A stretch of DNA of 64,000 bases from Hydrogenophaga taeniospiralis CCUG 15921 (GTDB lineage Bacteria; Pseudomonadota; Gammaproteobacteria; Burkholderiales; Burkholderiaceae_C): assembly GCF_001592305.1 (NCBI RefSeq), contig NZ_BCWR01000009.1, positions 45,375-109,374 on the forward strand, read 5' to 3'. The notes beneath the pieces were generated by a model, which did no database searches, was not told the DNA's origin, and saw only the letters and a program-made list of their open reading frames with translations. How positions within the stretch are numbered: the stretch's first letter is position 1; the number at the start of each line of letters is the position of its first letter. Positions 16,715-26,093 of this stretch are shown here, in pieces. The position numbers and the translations under genes were made by a program.

Positions 16715-17586
16715 CGCCCGACCTGATGGAAGAAGGCGCGCAGCGCTTTGAAAAACTGCAGACCGCGAGCGTGCTGGGCCGGACCGAGTCCGGTGGTCGC
16801 GCCGCCGCCTACGGTCGCCTCCACACGCCCGGCGAGGTCGACACCACGCACGGCCGCATCCTGTATCTGGAAGACGTGCACGTGAGCTTCGACGGCTTCA
16901 AGGCCATCAATGGCCTGAGCCTGGACATCGCGCCCGGCGAGCTGCGCTGCGTCATCGGCCCCAACGGCGCGGGCAAGACCACGATGATGGACATCATCAC
17001 CGGCAAGACCCGGCCCGACAAAGGCCAGGTGTTCTTCGGCAGCACCATCGACCTGCTGCGCCACCGCGAGGCCGAGATCGCCGCCATGGGCATCGGCCGC
17101 AAGTTCCAGAAGCCCACGGTGTTCGAGCAGCTCAGCGTGTACGAGAACCTGGAGCTCGCGCTGGCGACCGACAAGCGCGTGCGCCACAGCATGGTGTTCC
17201 GCCCCACGGGCGAAGAGAAAGACCGTCTCGGTGAGGTGCTGACCACCATCCACCTCGCCGACAGCGCGGCGCGCCAGGCAGGCAACCTGAGCCACGGCCA
17301 GAAGCAGTGGCTGGAGATCGGGATGCTGCTGATGCAGGACCCGAAACTGCTGCTGCTCGATGAACCCGTGGCCGGCATGACGGACGAAGAAACCGAGCGC
17401 ACGGCGCAGCTGTTCCTGACGCTCAAGGGCAAACACTCGCTGATGGTGGTGGAGCACGACATGGGCTTCATCCGCACCATTTCCGAGAAGGTCACGGTGC
17501 TGTGTGATGGGGCCGTGCTGGCCGAGGGAACGCTCGACGAGGTGCAGGCCGACGAGCGTGTGATCGAAGTCTATTTGGGCCGCTGA
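16711..17586 (+). CDS. urtD: Urea ABC transporter ATPase UrtD
   Basis: 291 residues, LivG-type ATPase. Walker A GPNGAGKTT (83-91), signature LSHGQKQWLEIGMLL and Walker B LLLLDEPVAGM are intact. An N-terminal extension of about 45 residues (VLGRTESGGRAAAYGRL) precedes the ATPase fold. ATG 16711 overlaps the urtC stop by 4 bases. Confidence 0.95.
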   Translation: MTPDLMEEGAQRFEKLQTASVLGRTESGGRAAAYGRLHTPGEVDTTHGRILYLEDVHVSFDGFKAINGLSLDIAPGELRCVIGPNGAGKTTMMDIITGKTRPDKGQVFFGSTIDLLRHREAEIAAMGIGRKFQKPTVFEQLSVYENLELALATDKRVRHSMVFRPTGEEKDRLGEVLTTIHLADSAARQAGNLSHGQKQWLEIGMLLMQDPKLLLLDEPVAGMTDEETERTAQLFLTLKGKHSLMVVEHDMGFIRTISEKVTVLCDGAVLAEGTLDEVQADERVIEVYLGR

Positions 17587-17605
17587 GCCGCCTACGGGAA
17601 ACACC

Positions 17606-18304
17606 ATGAGCCTGCTCGAAGTCAAGGACGTCAACCAGTACTACGGCGGCAGCCACATCCTGCGCAACGTGAGCCTGCAGGCCGAGCTGGGCCAGGTCAC
17701 GGTGGTGCTGGGCCGCAACGGGGTGGGCAAGACCACGCTGCTGAAATCGCTCATGGGGCTGGTGCCCATCAAGAGCGGCAGCGTCACGCTCGACGGCGTC
17801 GCGATCACCCAGGCCACACCCTACGAGCGGGCCAGACTGGGCGTGGGTTTCGTGCCGCAGGGCCGCGAGATTTTTGGCCGCCTCACGGTTGAGGAAAACC
17901 TGCAGATGGGGCTGGCGACCCGCAAGGGCGGCACGCCGATCCCGGCCGAGCTGTTCGAGCTGTTCCCGGTGTTGAAGCAGATGCTGGGCCGCCGCGGGGG
18001 CGACCTCTCGGGCGGGCAGCAACAGCAGCTGGCCATCGCGCGCGCGCTCGCGGCCGGCCCGAAGCTGCTGATCCTCGACGAGCCCACCGAAGGCATCCAG
18101 CCCAACATCATCAAAGACATCGGCCGCGTGATCCGCATGCTCGCCGACCGCGGCAACATGGCCATCGTGCTGGTGGAGCAGTACTACGACTTTGCCGAAG
18201 CGCTGGCCGACCGCTATGTGGTGATGGAGCGCGGCGAGGTCATCGCCAGCGGCCCGGGCAGCGAGATGCAGGCCAAGGGCGTGCGCCAGCTGGTGGCGAT
18301 ATAG
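17606..18304 (+). CDS. urtE: Urea ABC transporter ATPase UrtE
   Basis: 232 residues, LivF-type ATPase with Walker A GRNGVGKTT (36-44), signature LSGGQQQQLAIARAL and Walker B LLILDEPTEGIQPNII. It lies 19 bases after urtD and ends the operon. The next gene is convergent, with only 19 bases between the two stops. Confidence 0.95.
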   Translation: MSLLEVKDVNQYYGGSHILRNVSLQAELGQVTVVLGRNGVGKTTLLKSLMGLVPIKSGSVTLDGVAITQATPYERARLGVGFVPQGREIFGRLTVEENLQMGLATRKGGTPIPAELFELFPVLKQMLGRRGGDLSGGQQQQLAIARALAAGPKLLILDEPTEGIQPNIIKDIGRVIRMLADRGNMAIVLVEQYYDFAEALADRYVVMERGEVIASGPGSEMQAKGVRQLVAI

Positions 18305-18323
18305 GCCCTGGCGGAGTGACGCC

Positions 18324-20009
18324 CTATACCGCGGTCACCTTGCCCAGCAGGCCCTCGGGGTTCGGGGGCTTGTAGCCGCCGGGCAGCGACACGCCGCCCG
18401 CGGCGCGCCCGATGTGGCTCTGTTCGCCCAGGCCCGCGTGGATGTCGCTGCTGCGGTAGCGCTCGCGCATGGCCTGCGCGCGCTTCAGCAGGGCCGCGTG
18501 GTCGGGGATGCTGTCCGTGTAGCGCTGCAGCACCAGGTGGGCCGATTCGATCAGCTTGGCGTTGAGTGTGCGGGTGGCCTCCGTCAGCAGCTTCTCCACC
18601 GCGCCCTGCGGGTCGCCCTGGAGGCTCAGTGTCATGGCCTGTTCGGTGAGCTTGAGGATCTGCGCGTGGGCCTCGCGCACGCGGTCGGCGAACTCCGAGC
18701 GCCCGACCGCCGCGCAGGCCAGCAGCTCGGTCAGCGCCTTGCTGGTGCAAAAGCGCAGGCCCAGCGTGTCCACGGCCGCGTCCACCTCGTAGAGCTGGAT
18801 CGAGCGCCTGGCCAGCTGGGTCATGAGGGCGAGCAGGTTGCTGGCCGATTCGAAGTCGAACTCGGGCTGGGAAATCGTCTTGGCCCAGTGCCGCACGTCG
18901 TCGAGCGCGCGGGCGGTCTGGTAGGTCTGTATCGACACCAGGGTCTGGGCCATCTCCAGCAGGCGCTGCGGGCGCGGGTTGTCCGGGCTGCGGTCGCGCA
19001 GGTGTTCGAGCTGCTCCACGCAGCGCAGCAGGCCGCGCTGGTCGTTGTCGTCCAGCCGCGCGAAGGCCAGCAGCACCAGCGCCTGCGGGTCGTAGAACTT
19101 GGAGGCCAGTCCGATGCGGGTGGCGCGGTCGAGCAGCTCCACGCCCTCTTCGCGGTCGCCGGCGTAGTAGGCCATCATGCCGTGCTTGAGCAGCCGGTTG
19201 ACCGACGAGGGCGTGAGCTGGGTGGACATCTTGAAGGTGGCCAGCGCGTTCTGGAAGTTGCCCAGCTCGAACTGCGCGCGCCCCATCACGTCGTAAGCGT
19301 CGGTGTAGCCCGGTTCGGTTTCGATCAGGCCTTCCAGGGTGGTGGTGGCGCGCTGCGGGTAGCCCGCTTCCAGCTGTGCCCGGGCCACGCCCAGGCGGGC
19401 CCAGGGCAGGGTCTTGGCCTCCACCACCGCCTCATAGAGCTTCTGCGCGTCGCTCAGGTGCCCGTTGCGCAGCATCAGCTCGGCGCCGATGCGCGCGGCG
19501 TACAGCCAGTATGGCCCGCGCGACTCGAAGCGCTGGCGGCACAGGTTGGCGGCGTGCTCGAACTCCTCGCGCTCGATGGCGGTGAAGATGTCCTTGAGCG
19601 CCTGTTTGCGCACCCGCGCCTGGCGGATGCGCTCCACCAGGCCGGCGGCGGTGTGGGGTTTGAGGATGTAGGCGTCCAGCGCCGATTCGGCCGCTTCGGC
19701 CACCTTGCTGTACGCCGACTCGGACGTGACCATCACGAACACGGTGTAGTAGGGCAGCAGCTGGTTGCGCCGCAGGTCGTCGAGCAGGTCCTGCCCGGTG
19801 ATTTCCTCGCGCTCGAAATACTGGTCGCAGATCACCACGTCGTAGCTGCCCATCTCCAGCTTGCGGCGCGCGTCGGCCAGCCGGGGGCATTGCACCAGCG
19901 TGCCCACACCGCACTCGCGCAGCTGCGACACCAAGATGGAGCGCGACAGCGGATTGCTGTCCACCACCAGCGCGCGGGCGTCGTGCAGATCGCTGTAGGT
20001 CACGGGCAT
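18324..20009 (-). CDS. CheY-like receiver fused to TPR repeats
   Basis: 561 residues. The receiver domain (about 10-130) has phospho-acceptor Asp62 in VVICDQYF, the acidic D17 and the switch Lys117 in YILKPHT. The remaining part is built of tetratricopeptide-type helical pairs (about 150-400), for example GNFQNALATFKMSTQLTPSS and DREEGVELLDRATRIGL, with a further helical C-terminus. There is no DNA-binding or enzymatic output domain, so the output is presumably protein-protein contact through the TPRs. No histidine kinase lies next to it. Its place beside urt/ure genes suggests, but does not show, a role in urea or nitrogen response. Confidence 0.85.
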   Translation of the reverse strand: MPVTYSDLHDARALVVDSNPLSRSILVSQLRECGVGTLVQCPRLADARRKLEMGSYDVVICDQYFEREEITGQDLLDDLRRNQLLPYYTVFVMVTSESAYSKVAEAAESALDAYILKPHTAAGLVERIRQARVRKQALKDIFTAIEREEFEHAANLCRQRFESRGPYWLYAARIGAELMLRNGHLSDAQKLYEAVVEAKTLPWARLGVARAQLEAGYPQRATTTLEGLIETEPGYTDAYDVMGRAQFELGNFQNALATFKMSTQLTPSSVNRLLKHGMMAYYAGDREEGVELLDRATRIGLASKFYDPQALVLLAFARLDDNDQRGLLRCVEQLEHLRDRSPDNPRPQRLLEMAQTLVSIQTYQTARALDDVRHWAKTISQPEFDFESASNLLALMTQLARRSIQLYEVDAAVDTLGLRFCTSKALTELLACAAVGRSEFADRVREAHAQILKLTEQAMTLSLQGDPQGAVEKLLTEATRTLNAKLIESAHLVLQRYTDSIPDHAALLKRAQAMRERYRSSDIHAGLGEQSHIGRAAGGVSLPGGYKPPNPEGLLGKVTAV

Positions 20010-20127
20010 GGTGGCTGGGGTGGGCGGAATGGGCGCGGGCAGGAGTGCTTAGCTTCATTCTGCACAGCCTGGCGGGGGCCAAACGCCGGAACTGCGGCGC
20101 AAAGCGGGGGCTTTTCCGGACCGGGGA

Positions 20128-20958
20128 TCAGACCCGCCAGATACGCGGCGGGGTGGCGCCGAGCCCCCAGGCGGCGGGGCGCAGTGCCGCCCAGACCCGC
20201 TGCAGGCGGGCCATCAGGGGCTCCACCAGCGGGGCCACGGCGCGCACCACCAGCATCTGCGGGTTGGGGCAGGTGGCGCCGGCCCGTACCCCGTCGGCCT
20301 CGTCTTCCAGCGCGGCGCGCGCCACCTCCAGCAGCTGTTCGCGGCGCTCCCGGCTGAAGGCCGTGCCGCTGGCCAGCAGCAGCGTGCCCAGGCAGCGCTG
20401 GCCGCCCAGCCCCAGCGGGGAGGCCAGCAGGCGCGTGTCGGCCGCGTCGATGCGCGCCTGCTCCAGCCACAGCCCGGGAATCTCCAGCCGCTGGCTGAAG
20501 CAGCCCTGGGTGAACGGCTGGCCGGCCAGGGGCAGTCCGAGCGCGGTCACGTCCCAGGCCATCAGCTCCGCGCCCTCGGCCAGCGTGGCCCGCAGCGTGT
20601 TGTGAGCCGCACAGCCGGGGTAGGCCAGGGCTTCGAGCGGCAGCCATTCGAGCCGCGCCCCGGCGTCCAGCGTGAGCGCCACCTGCTGCGTGGCGGGCAG
20701 GCCGTCGGAGGCATAGAAGCGGGTCGCACCCGGCGTGCTGATCAGGCCATGGGCGCCACTGCCCACGTGCACCTTCACGTCCAGAACGTCGCCACCCACC
20801 AGGCCGCCGGGTGGGTGGATCAGCACGTTGTGGCAGATCGCATCGCCCTCGGGGTAGAGGCTCTTGAAGATGCGCAGCGGGCCGTCGTGTTCGTGGCGCA
20901 GCACCGTGCGCTGCGCGTCCAGTCGGTAGTCGAGTGAGAGGGAGGCGTGCCAGGGCAT
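20128..20958 (-). CDS. ureD: Urease accessory protein UreD, without urease genes nearby
   Basis: 276 residues. UreD/UreH helps load nickel into urease with UreF and UreG. Family motifs include HVLIHPPGGLVGGDVL-type NVLIHPPGGLVGGD, TPGATRFY and FTQGCFSQRLE. The length is normal. What is odd is that ureABCEFG are not in the window; the flanking genes are the CheY-TPR gene downstream and an ABC permease upstream. It could be the last gene of the ABC importer operon or a separated piece of a ure cluster elsewhere. A 121-base spacer containing a repeat precedes it. Confidence 0.92.
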   Translation of the reverse strand: MPWHASLSLDYRLDAQRTVLRHEHDGPLRIFKSLYPEGDAICHNVLIHPPGGLVGGDVLDVKVHVGSGAHGLISTPGATRFYASDGLPATQQVALTLDAGARLEWLPLEALAYPGCAAHNTLRATLAEGAELMAWDVTALGLPLAGQPFTQGCFSQRLEIPGLWLEQARIDAADTRLLASPLGLGGQRCLGTLLLASGTAFSRERREQLLEVARAALEDEADGVRAGATCPNPQMLVVRAVAPLVEPLMARLQRVWAALRPAAWGLGATPPRIWRV

Positions 20959-20997
20959 GGGAGGGAAGTGTAGGGGGCGGGAGCGAGCGGCAGCCCA

Positions 20998-21080
20998 ACC
21001 CAGGACACCGCGGAACCGGCTTCGCCGGGCCGCCAGTGTCGCCCCCTGGGGGGTGACGCCGCAAGCGGCGCGGGGGGGGC
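20998..21080 (+). repeat. Dispersed palindromic repeat R1 between ureD and the ABC permease
   Basis: Copy with GGACACCGCGGAACCGGC at its start and GCGGCGCGGGGGGG at its end. It fills the spacer and reaches the TAG stop of the permease gene (21080-21082). Confidence 0.8.
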
Positions 21081-21835
21081 TATCGTCTATGCGCCCAGCC
21101 GGTGGTGTGCTTCTCGATGAAGCTGAACAGCTCGTACATCGCCATCGCCATCGCGCCCACCACCAGCAGGCCGCTGAAGGCCAGGCCCATCTGCATGGAG
21201 CTGCCGGCCGAGATCAGCAGGTAGCCGATGCCTTCGTTGGACGCCGTCATCTCCGACACCGTGGTGCCCACGAAGGCCAGCGTGATCGCGACCTTGAGCG
21301 AGCCGAAGAAATAAGGCATGGAGCGCGGCAGGCCGACCTTGGTGAGCACGTCCCAGCGCTTGGCGCCCAGCACACGCAACACGTCTTCCAGCTCGGGCTC
21401 CAGCGTGGCCAGACCGGTGGCGATGTTGACCATGATGGGGAAGAAGCTGATCAGGAAGGCCGTCAGGATCGCCGGGCCGGCGCCGATGCCGAACCACACC
21501 ACCAGGATCGGCACGAAGGCCGCCTTGGGCAGGGCGTTGAAGGCGGTCATGAGCGGGTACACCGACGCATAGGCCAGGCGCGAGCTGCCAATGAGGAAGC
21601 CCAGCAGCACGCCCACCACGATGGCGATGCCAAAGCCCGCCATCGTCACCCAGTAGGTGCGCCAGGCGTGGCCGAGGATGGTGGCCTTGTGCTCCAGCGT
21701 CTGCTCCCAGATGCGCGAGGGGCTGGGGAAGATGAACTCCGAGACGCCGAAGCCACTGGTGATGACCTCCCAGACCACGACGATGGCGATCAGCAGCAGC
21801 AAGGGCGACCAGCGTTCGACTTGTTTCTTGTTCAT
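21080..21835 (-). CDS. NitT/TauT-type ABC transporter permease
   Basis: 251 residues with six membrane helices and the binding-protein-dependent permease loop (EPELEDVLRVLGAKRWDVLTKV). The family (SsuC, TauC, ThiX-like) pairs with NMT1-type binding proteins, as seen here. It is the third gene of an importer whose binding protein has a GntR-type operator upstream, so a purine-breakdown product or related heterocycle is a reasonable but unproven substrate. Confidence 0.88.
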   Translation of the reverse strand: MNKKQVERWSPLLLLIAIVVVWEVITSGFGVSEFIFPSPSRIWEQTLEHKATILGHAWRTYWVTMAGFGIAIVVGVLLGFLIGSSRLAYASVYPLMTAFNALPKAAFVPILVVWFGIGAGPAILTAFLISFFPIMVNIATGLATLEPELEDVLRVLGAKRWDVLTKVGLPRSMPYFFGSLKVAITLAFVGTTVSEMTASNEGIGYLLISAGSSMQMGLAFSGLLVVGAMAMAMYELFSFIEKHTTGWAHRR

Positions 21836-21888
21836 GGTGTGGATTCCTACGTCATTTCAAGATGCTGATGCGATACGCGTGCCACGGA

Positions 21889-21960
21889 CCCAGCCCAGAA
21901 CACCGCGGAACTGGCTTTGCAAGGCCGCAGGTGTTGCCCCCCTCCGGGGGGTGACGGCCG

Positions 21961-21981
<21 letters not shown>
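21889..21981 (+). repeat. Dispersed palindromic repeat R1 between ABC permease and ATPase genes
   Basis: Copy starting CCCAGAACACCGCGGAACTG. The last bases are coding: the stop of the ATPase gene (21961-21963) and the end of its C-terminus (GAPPAPA) lie within the repeat. Confidence 0.8.
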
Positions 21982-22803
<822 letters not shown>

Positions 22804-22893
22804 GGGGCGGTCCTGAAAAATGGCCAGCGGTCACGAAAACGCGCGCGCCCCGGGCCGAAGGCGTCGGGTGCGCGCCGGTATTGCTCGCGGGGC

Positions 22894-23925
22894 TTACTTC
22901 TTCGCGGGCGGCAGCACGTTGAGTTCGGCGGCCGGGGGCAGCATGGAGCCGTCCCAGATGGCGGCGGGGTTGATGCGGGTCTTGGTGGCGTAGGCGTCGG
23001 ACACCTGGGACGCCATCAGCGAGAGCCGCCCGGCATTGACCTGGCCAAAACCTTCCTTGCGCGCGTCGGGGCTGGCCACCACGGAGTCGATGGCGAGCTG
23101 CAGGCGGCGCGTTTCCAGCGCCACGTTGATGATGCCGTCGCGCGCCTTCACGGTTTCGATGCCGGCCGCGGGGTTGGCCATGACGTCCCGCGCGCCCTTG
23201 GTGAAGGCGCTCAGAAAGGCTTTGATGGCGGCCGGGTTGTCCTTGATCAGCTTGGGGCTGGCGATGATGGCGTTGCCGTAGACCTTCACGCCGTGGTCGG
23301 CGTAGGGCAGGATCACCACGTCCGCGGCCTTCACACCGCGCGCTTCCAGGTTGAGCAGCGAGGTGAACGAGAAGCCGGTGATGGCATCGATGTCGCCGCG
23401 CACCAGCATGGTCTCGCGCAGCGGCGGGTCCATCGAGGTCCAGGTGACGTTGCTCACGCCGTTGGCCTTCTGGAAGATCGGGAAGGCCTTGCGGCCGGCG
23501 TCAAACACCGGGGCGCCGAGCTTCTTGCCGCTCAGGTCGGCGGGCTTGCTGATGCCGCTCTTCTTGAGCGCGAGCACGGCCGCGGGCGTGTTGTTGTAGA
23601 CCATCATCACGGCCACCGGCTTGTTGGGCGCGTCCGGGTTGTTGGCGTGGAATTCCATCAGCGCGGCCATGTCGGCAAAACCCATGTCGTAGGTGCCCGA
23701 GGCCACGCGGGTGACGGTGCCGCCTGAGCCGTTGCCCGAGTCCACGGTCACGTCCAGGCCGGCGGCCTTGAAATACCCCTTGGCCACGGGCTGCAGGAAC
23801 AGCGCTGCCGGGCCCTCGAAGCGCCAGTCGAGCTGGAACTTGATCGGGGTTTCGGCGTGGGCGATGCCGAAGGCGGCCGCGGCGGCCAGGGCAGCCGTGG
23901 TCTTGAGGAAGTGGCGCTTGTGCAT
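22894..23925 (-). CDS. ABC transporter substrate-binding protein, NMT1/THI5-like
   Basis: 343 residues from ATG 23925, chosen because a signal peptide starts there (KRHFLKTTAALAAAAAFG, cleavage near AHA). The mature part (KFQLDWRFEGPAALFLQPVAKGYF) is NMT1-like, the family that binds pyrimidines, sulfonates, nitrate and similar small molecules. First gene of the importer (binding protein, ATPase, permease). The TGTATACA palindrome about 100 bases upstream matches those at the urate/allantoin genes, so I infer a substrate from purine or hydantoin metabolism. Confidence 0.88.
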   Translation of the reverse strand: MHKRHFLKTTAALAAAAAFGIAHAETPIKFQLDWRFEGPAALFLQPVAKGYFKAAGLDVTVDSGNGSGGTVTRVASGTYDMGFADMAALMEFHANNPDAPNKPVAVMMVYNNTPAAVLALKKSGISKPADLSGKKLGAPVFDAGRKAFPIFQKANGVSNVTWTSMDPPLRETMLVRGDIDAITGFSFTSLLNLEARGVKAADVVILPYADHGVKVYGNAIIASPKLIKDNPAAIKAFLSAFTKGARDVMANPAAGIETVKARDGIINVALETRRLQLAIDSVVASPDARKEGFGQVNAGRLSLMASQVSDAYATKTRINPAAIWDGSMLPPAAELNVLPPAKK

Positions 23926-24024
23926 GGGGGTCTCCGTGGCGGGGGTTTCGGGCGCCGGCGGCCCGCATCCGGGGCATTCAGCAAAAACAATGCCAAGCAC
24001 CCCCAGGGATGATTGAACACAGAA

Positions 24025-24037
24025 TGTGTATACATCG
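24025..24037. promoter_or_regulatory. Candidate GntR operator upstream of the NitT/TauT importer
   Basis: TGTATACA at 24027-24034 with TG before and TC after. The same 8-base core lies at the gntR-hiuH divergent promoter and upstream of puuD. Confidence 0.55.
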
Positions 24038-24067
24038 TCGGCCATGCGAAGACCGCCGTCATCCTGA

Positions 24068-24988
24068 CTAACCCTGAAACGGTGCGCTCCGGCCAGGCGG
24101 TGCACCGTTTCGGGGTGCTGGGCTGTCGAGTGGCGCCGCCAGGGCGCGGTTGACCGTGTGGATCAGGTCGACGCCGAGCTCGCTCAGCCCCCGGTGCAGT
24201 TGAACCAGGTCGGCGCCGGCGTGCCGGCGGGCCAGGGCTTCCCGGGCACTGTGGATGCCGCCCACGCTGATGAGGCAGGTGTCGCGCGGCACGGCGCGGG
24301 CCACGCGGCGCAGCGCTTCGAGGGCGGCACCGGCATCGCGTGCGCCCTCGGCGCTGAGCAGCAGCCCGTCCGCCCCCCGGGTGACGAAGTCGGCGGCCGC
24401 ACGGGCACCCTCGGGGCCCTCGGTCCAGGCGGCCGGCAGCTTCACGATGATCGGTCGGCGTGGCCGGGCAGGGTCTGCGCCGAGCGCGGCGGCCACGGCG
24501 GCCACCAGTTGGGCGAAGCGCGCCGCCGTCGGGGGCGAGCGGCCCGGGTTGAGCGTCAGGTAGTCCACCCAGGGCGGGAGGGTCTGCAGACCGGCGAAGT
24601 AGTCGTCCTCGGCCCGGGCCCAGGGGGTCGCGGGGTGCCGGCCCAGGCTGAGGCCGCAGACGGCGCGCGGTGCGGCGGACGCCTGCGGACCCGGGTGGCC
24701 CGGTCGGGCGGGAGCCATGCCGGCGCCGCACAGCGCTGGGCCGGGCACGGTGCCCAGTTCCACGTGCCCGAGACCCAGCCGGTGGGCGTGACCAAGCAGC
24801 GCGCCATGGGGGTCGAAGCCCGCCGCCAGTCCGGCCGGGCCGGGAAAGTCGAGGCCCATGCGGCGCACGGCCGGGCCCGGCCAGGCGCAGCATTGCGGCG
24901 CGTCGCGGGCGACGTCGAGCAACCGCGCCAGCGCCAGCCGTGTGCGGCGGGCCAGGGGCGTTTCGCTGGCGGTGGCAGGCTCAGCCAT
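24068..24988 (-). CDS. Dihydroorotate-dehydrogenase-like flavoprotein of the PQQ-type operon
   Basis: 306 residues with the class 2 DHODH fold: GLAAGFDPHG (53-62), HVELGTVPG, IVKLPAAW (Lys183) and the FMN-phosphate loop SVGGIHSAREAL (241-252). Several orotate-site features are missing: the Lys of the AGLDKDG motif is Pro60, the GFNN motif is gone, and the N-x-S-S-P-N active-site loop reads LNPGRSPPT (146-154). FMN binding looks possible but pyrimidine synthesis unlikely. It overlaps the SerC-like gene by 8 bases and is the last gene of the pqqA-led operon, so I infer a redox step in that pathway. Confidence 0.75.
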   Translation of the reverse strand: MAEPATASETPLARRTRLALARLLDVARDAPQCCAWPGPAVRRMGLDFPGPAGLAAGFDPHGALLGHAHRLGLGHVELGTVPGPALCGAGMAPARPGHPGPQASAAPRAVCGLSLGRHPATPWARAEDDYFAGLQTLPPWVDYLTLNPGRSPPTAARFAQLVAAVAAALGADPARPRRPIIVKLPAAWTEGPEGARAAADFVTRGADGLLLSAEGARDAGAALEALRRVARAVPRDTCLISVGGIHSAREALARRHAGADLVQLHRGLSELGVDLIHTVNRALAAPLDSPAPRNGAPPGRSAPFQG

Positions 24989-26093
24989 GGGTGCGCTGGA
25001 ACTCCTGCAGGAACGACAGCAAGGCCGACACCGCCGCTTCCGGCGTGCCGTTGTACAGGCTCACGCGCAGGCCACCCACGTCCGGGTGCCCCTGCAGATC
25101 GAACAGGCCGGCGGCCCGCGCCTGTTCGAGGAAGCGGGGTGTCAGGGCCCGTTCGGCCAGGCCGAAACACGGGTGGACGCTTGAGCGCCAGGCTGGCCCG
25201 ACCTGAGGGCGGTAGAAGCCACCGCTGGTGTCCAGCGCCTGATAGACCGCGTGGCTGCGCCGGGCGGCGGTGCGGGCCATCGCCGGCACGCCACCTTGCC
25301 GTTCGATCCAGCCCAGCATGGCGTGGGCGACGAAGATGGCAAACACCGGCGGCGTGTTCAGGCGCGAGTCGGCGGCGGCCAGGGCGGTGTAGTTCATGAC
25401 GCCGGGGAGGCTGGGCCGGGCGCGGCCCAGCAGGTCGTCCCGCACGATCACCAGCGTGAGCCCCGGCACCCCCAGTGCCTTCTGGGCGCTGGCGTACAGC
25501 AGGCCGAGGCCGGTGCAGTCGATCGCTCGGGTGAGCAGATCGGAGCTCATGTCGACGACCAGCGGCCAGGGGCTGGTCGGCAGCCGGGGCCACTGCCAAC
25601 CGTCCGCGGTCTCGTTGCTGGTGAGGTGCAGGTAGGCCACCGGCGATGTTTCCCGGGGCGGGGCCGGTTCGTCCAGGGCATCGTGCCGCAGCGTCACGAC
25701 CCGGGCGTGGCGGGCGGCCTCGGCCGCGGCCCGTCGCGACCAGTGCCCCGTGTCCAGGTGGGCGGCGGCGCCGTCGAGGCCCAGCAGGTTGAGCGGCACC
25801 AGGGCGAACTGCGCGCTGGCCCCACCCTGCATGAACAGCACCTGGTACCCCGGGGGAAGGCCCAGCAGCCGTCGCAGGCGGGCCTGGGTCTCGTGCTGCA
25901 GTTCGCGAAACGCCTCCGATATGAACGGCAGGCTCAGCACCGATCCCCCGCCGCGCCAGGACCGGCAGGCCTCGGCCACCTCGTCCACCACGTCCGGCGG
26001 CAGCGGGCCGGCCGCCGCCGAGAAGCGGTGGCCACCGGCGGGCGCGGCGGCGGCCGGTGCGGCCACCGCTTCAGGGCAGCAGGGCACCGCCAT
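24981..26093 (-). CDS. SerC-like class V aminotransferase lacking phosphate-binding arginines
   Basis: 370 residues, clearly phosphoserine-aminotransferase-like along its length: VLFMQGGASAQFALVPLNLL (86-104), LHLTSNETADG, VVDMSSDLLTR (179-189), PLP lysine K205 in ASAQKALG, and GGLRVSLYNGTPE (340-352). The substrate-phosphate pairs of SerC are altered: SHRS reads PFIS at 56-59 and GHR reads GHP at 335-337, whereas the carboxylate arginine is kept (R343). Phosphoserine is therefore an unlikely substrate. It overlaps the membrane-protein gene by 23 bases and the DHODH-like gene by 8, inside an operon that starts with pqqA. Confidence 0.85.
   Translation of the reverse strand: MAVPCCPEAVAAPAAAAPAGGHRFSAAAGPLPPDVVDEVAEACRSWRGGGSVLSLPFISEAFRELQHETQARLRRLLGLPPGYQVLFMQGGASAQFALVPLNLLGLDGAAAHLDTGHWSRRAAAEAARHARVVTLRHDALDEPAPPRETSPVAYLHLTSNETADGWQWPRLPTSPWPLVVDMSSDLLTRAIDCTGLGLLYASAQKALGVPGLTLVIVRDDLLGRARPSLPGVMNYTALAAADSRLNTPPVFAIFVAHAMLGWIERQGGVPAMARTAARRSHAVYQALDTSGGFYRPQVGPAWRSSVHPCFGLAERALTPRFLEQARAAGLFDLQGHPDVGGLRVSLYNGTPEAAVSALLSFLQEFQRTHG

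Noticed and set aside
18414..20357. 647-residue open frame antisense to the CheY-TPR gene
   Set aside because: It runs through the start of the opposite gene into an intergenic region and part of ureD; composition is typical of a shadow frame and no motif was seen.
24068..24988. Genuine pyrD for pyrimidine synthesis
   Set aside because: Orotate-binding residues are missing and the gene is embedded in the PQQ-type operon, so I annotate it only as DHODH-like.
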